From the NCBI GenBank assembly GCA_029556005.1, contig JAKQGT010000255.1:1-7255 (forward strand): DNA of 7,255 nt. The letters are read 5' to 3'. The notes under the pieces are model-generated. The model was not told where the DNA came from and did no database searches. It worked only from the letters and a program-made list of their open reading frames with translations. Position numbers and translations under genes: made by a program. Shown one piece after another: positions 6,577-7,255 of this stretch. This DNA comes from Chlamydiota bacterium (lineage in GTDB: Bacteria > Chlamydiota > Chlamydiia > Chlamydiales > Simkaniaceae). How positions within the stretch are numbered: the first letter of the stretch is position 1; each line of letters opens with the position of its first letter.

Positions 6577-7255
6577 GCCATCTATCCTGCGGTATCGTCG
6601 GTCTTCCCAATGTAGGCAAATCGACTCTCTTCAATGCCCTTCTCAAGAAAAAACAAGCGGGAGCTTCGAATTATCCCTTTTGCACCATCGATCCCAATAT
6701 CGGGATTGTAGATGTCCCTGATGCCCGTCTCCCCATCCTTTCTGAGATCTCAAAAAGCAAAAAGATCCTCCCTGCCACTCTTACCTTCGTCGATATTGCT
6801 GGACTCGTTAAAGGAGCTTCCAAAGGGGAAGGATTGGGAAATAAATTCCTGGCAAATATCCGTGAAACAGATGCCATCATCCATGTTGTCCGCTGCTTTG
6901 AAGATGATGAAGTGATCCACGTTGAAGGAAAAGTGGACCCTATTAATGACATTGAAGTGATCAATCTCGAACTCATCCTAGCCGATTTGCAAATGACAGA
7001 AAATACCCTCCAAAAAATCGAACGTCAAGCCAAGGGAAACAAAGACCTTGTTCCCACTTTAGAGGCCCTCAAAAAAGTCCTCGCCCACCTGAATGAAAGT
7101 AAACCCGTCCGCTCCCTTCCCCTTACGAAAGAAGAACAAGAACTCCTCCGCACCTACCATTTTATTACAGCAAAAAAAGTGATCTATGCTGCTAATGTTT
7201 CTGAACAAGACATTACCGCTCTCGAAAACCCCCACTTGAAAAGCGTCCAAGACTA
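6573..7255 (+). CDS. ychF: Ribosome-binding ATPase YchF (OLA1 family), N-terminal part (3' end outside window)
   Basis: The frame opens at ATG 6573 and stays open for 227 codons to the window edge; the family is about 363 residues, so roughly 60 percent is present. YchF belongs to the Obg/HflX group of TRAFAC P-loop proteins but prefers ATP, binds ribosomes, and is linked to stress responses. Visible motifs are G1 GLPNVGKST (10-18), switch I YPFCTIDPN (34-42), G3 DIAGLVKGASKGEGLGN (74-90) and IRETDAIIHVVRCFEDD (96-112). A helical, likely coiled-coil insertion covers about 131-195. The G4 equivalent is NVSE (208-211) rather than NKxD, which is the YchF/OLA1 signature explaining ATP preference. 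The C-terminal TGS domain would lie beyond the window. The start overlaps the ribF stop (ATGA), and the preceding bases are C/T-rich without a Shine-Dalgarno, so coupling to ribF is expected. The assignment is certain. Confidence 0.96.
   Translation, partial: MSHLSCGIVGLPNVGKSTLFNALLKKKQAGASNYPFCTIDPNIGIVDVPDARLPILSEISKSKKILPATLTFVDIAGLVKGASKGEGLGNKFLANIRETDAIIHVVRCFEDDEVIHVEGKVDPINDIEVINLELILADLQMTENTLQKIERQAKGNKDLVPTLEALKKVLAHLNESKPVRSLPLTKEEQELLRTYHFITAKKVIYAANVSEQDITALENPHLKSVQD

Noticed and set aside
6671..7250. Antisense and alternate-frame open frames within ychF (- 6671-6976, + 6712-6915, - 7059-7250)
   Set aside because: The ychF frame is unmistakable from its P-loop, DIAG and NVSE motifs and runs unbroken through all of them.

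Overview
The window reads as a single co-directional (+ strand) housekeeping block of translation and RNA genes, in the order rpsA (3' part) - nusA - infB - rbfA - truB - ribF - ychF (5' part). This order, with ribosomal protein S1 directly before nusA and with ribF followed by ychF, is the one I recall from the Chlamydiae. The protein features agree with that: the NusA start MNKDLVAIFEYLEREKG, an IF2 beginning with a [12 protein letters not shown] segment and ending in a GLECGILLE block, and a short TruB without a PUA-type C-terminal domain. The DNA is moderately AT-rich by eye, so a Chlamydia-like (environmental) member of the phylum is more likely than I can specify further. This assignment rests on recalled family sequences, not on a search.

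Layout: 1-930 is the C-terminal part of S1, with one partial and three full S1 repeats and a charged tail. The only real intergenic space is 931-1021, which holds a good 14-bp stem-loop without a U-tract. nusA (1022-2296) is followed after 3 nt by infB (2300-4648), which starts at TTG behind a good Shine-Dalgarno. From infB on, every junction overlaps: infB/rbfA by 4 bp (ATGA), rbfA/truB by 8 bp, truB/ribF by 4 bp (ATGA) and ribF/ychF by 4 bp (ATGA). ychF (6573 on) runs off the right edge. No stretch over 300 bases lacks a gene, and I see no tRNA, rRNA, mobile element, CRISPR array or intrinsic terminator.

How the genes work together: S1 and IF2 act at translation initiation, NusA couples transcription elongation and termination to nascent RNA, RbfA matures the 30S subunit, and TruB makes pseudouridine 55 in tRNA. 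RibF makes flavin cofactors, and YchF is a ribosome-associated ATPase of the Obg family. The chain of overlaps predicts one polycistronic message with translational coupling.

I do not see a previously undescribed system here. The observations most worth a second look are a RibF whose riboflavin-kinase half lacks the recognisable PTAN-type motif and the usual catalytic Glu, a TruB with an eroded motif I, and the stem-loop ahead of nusA.
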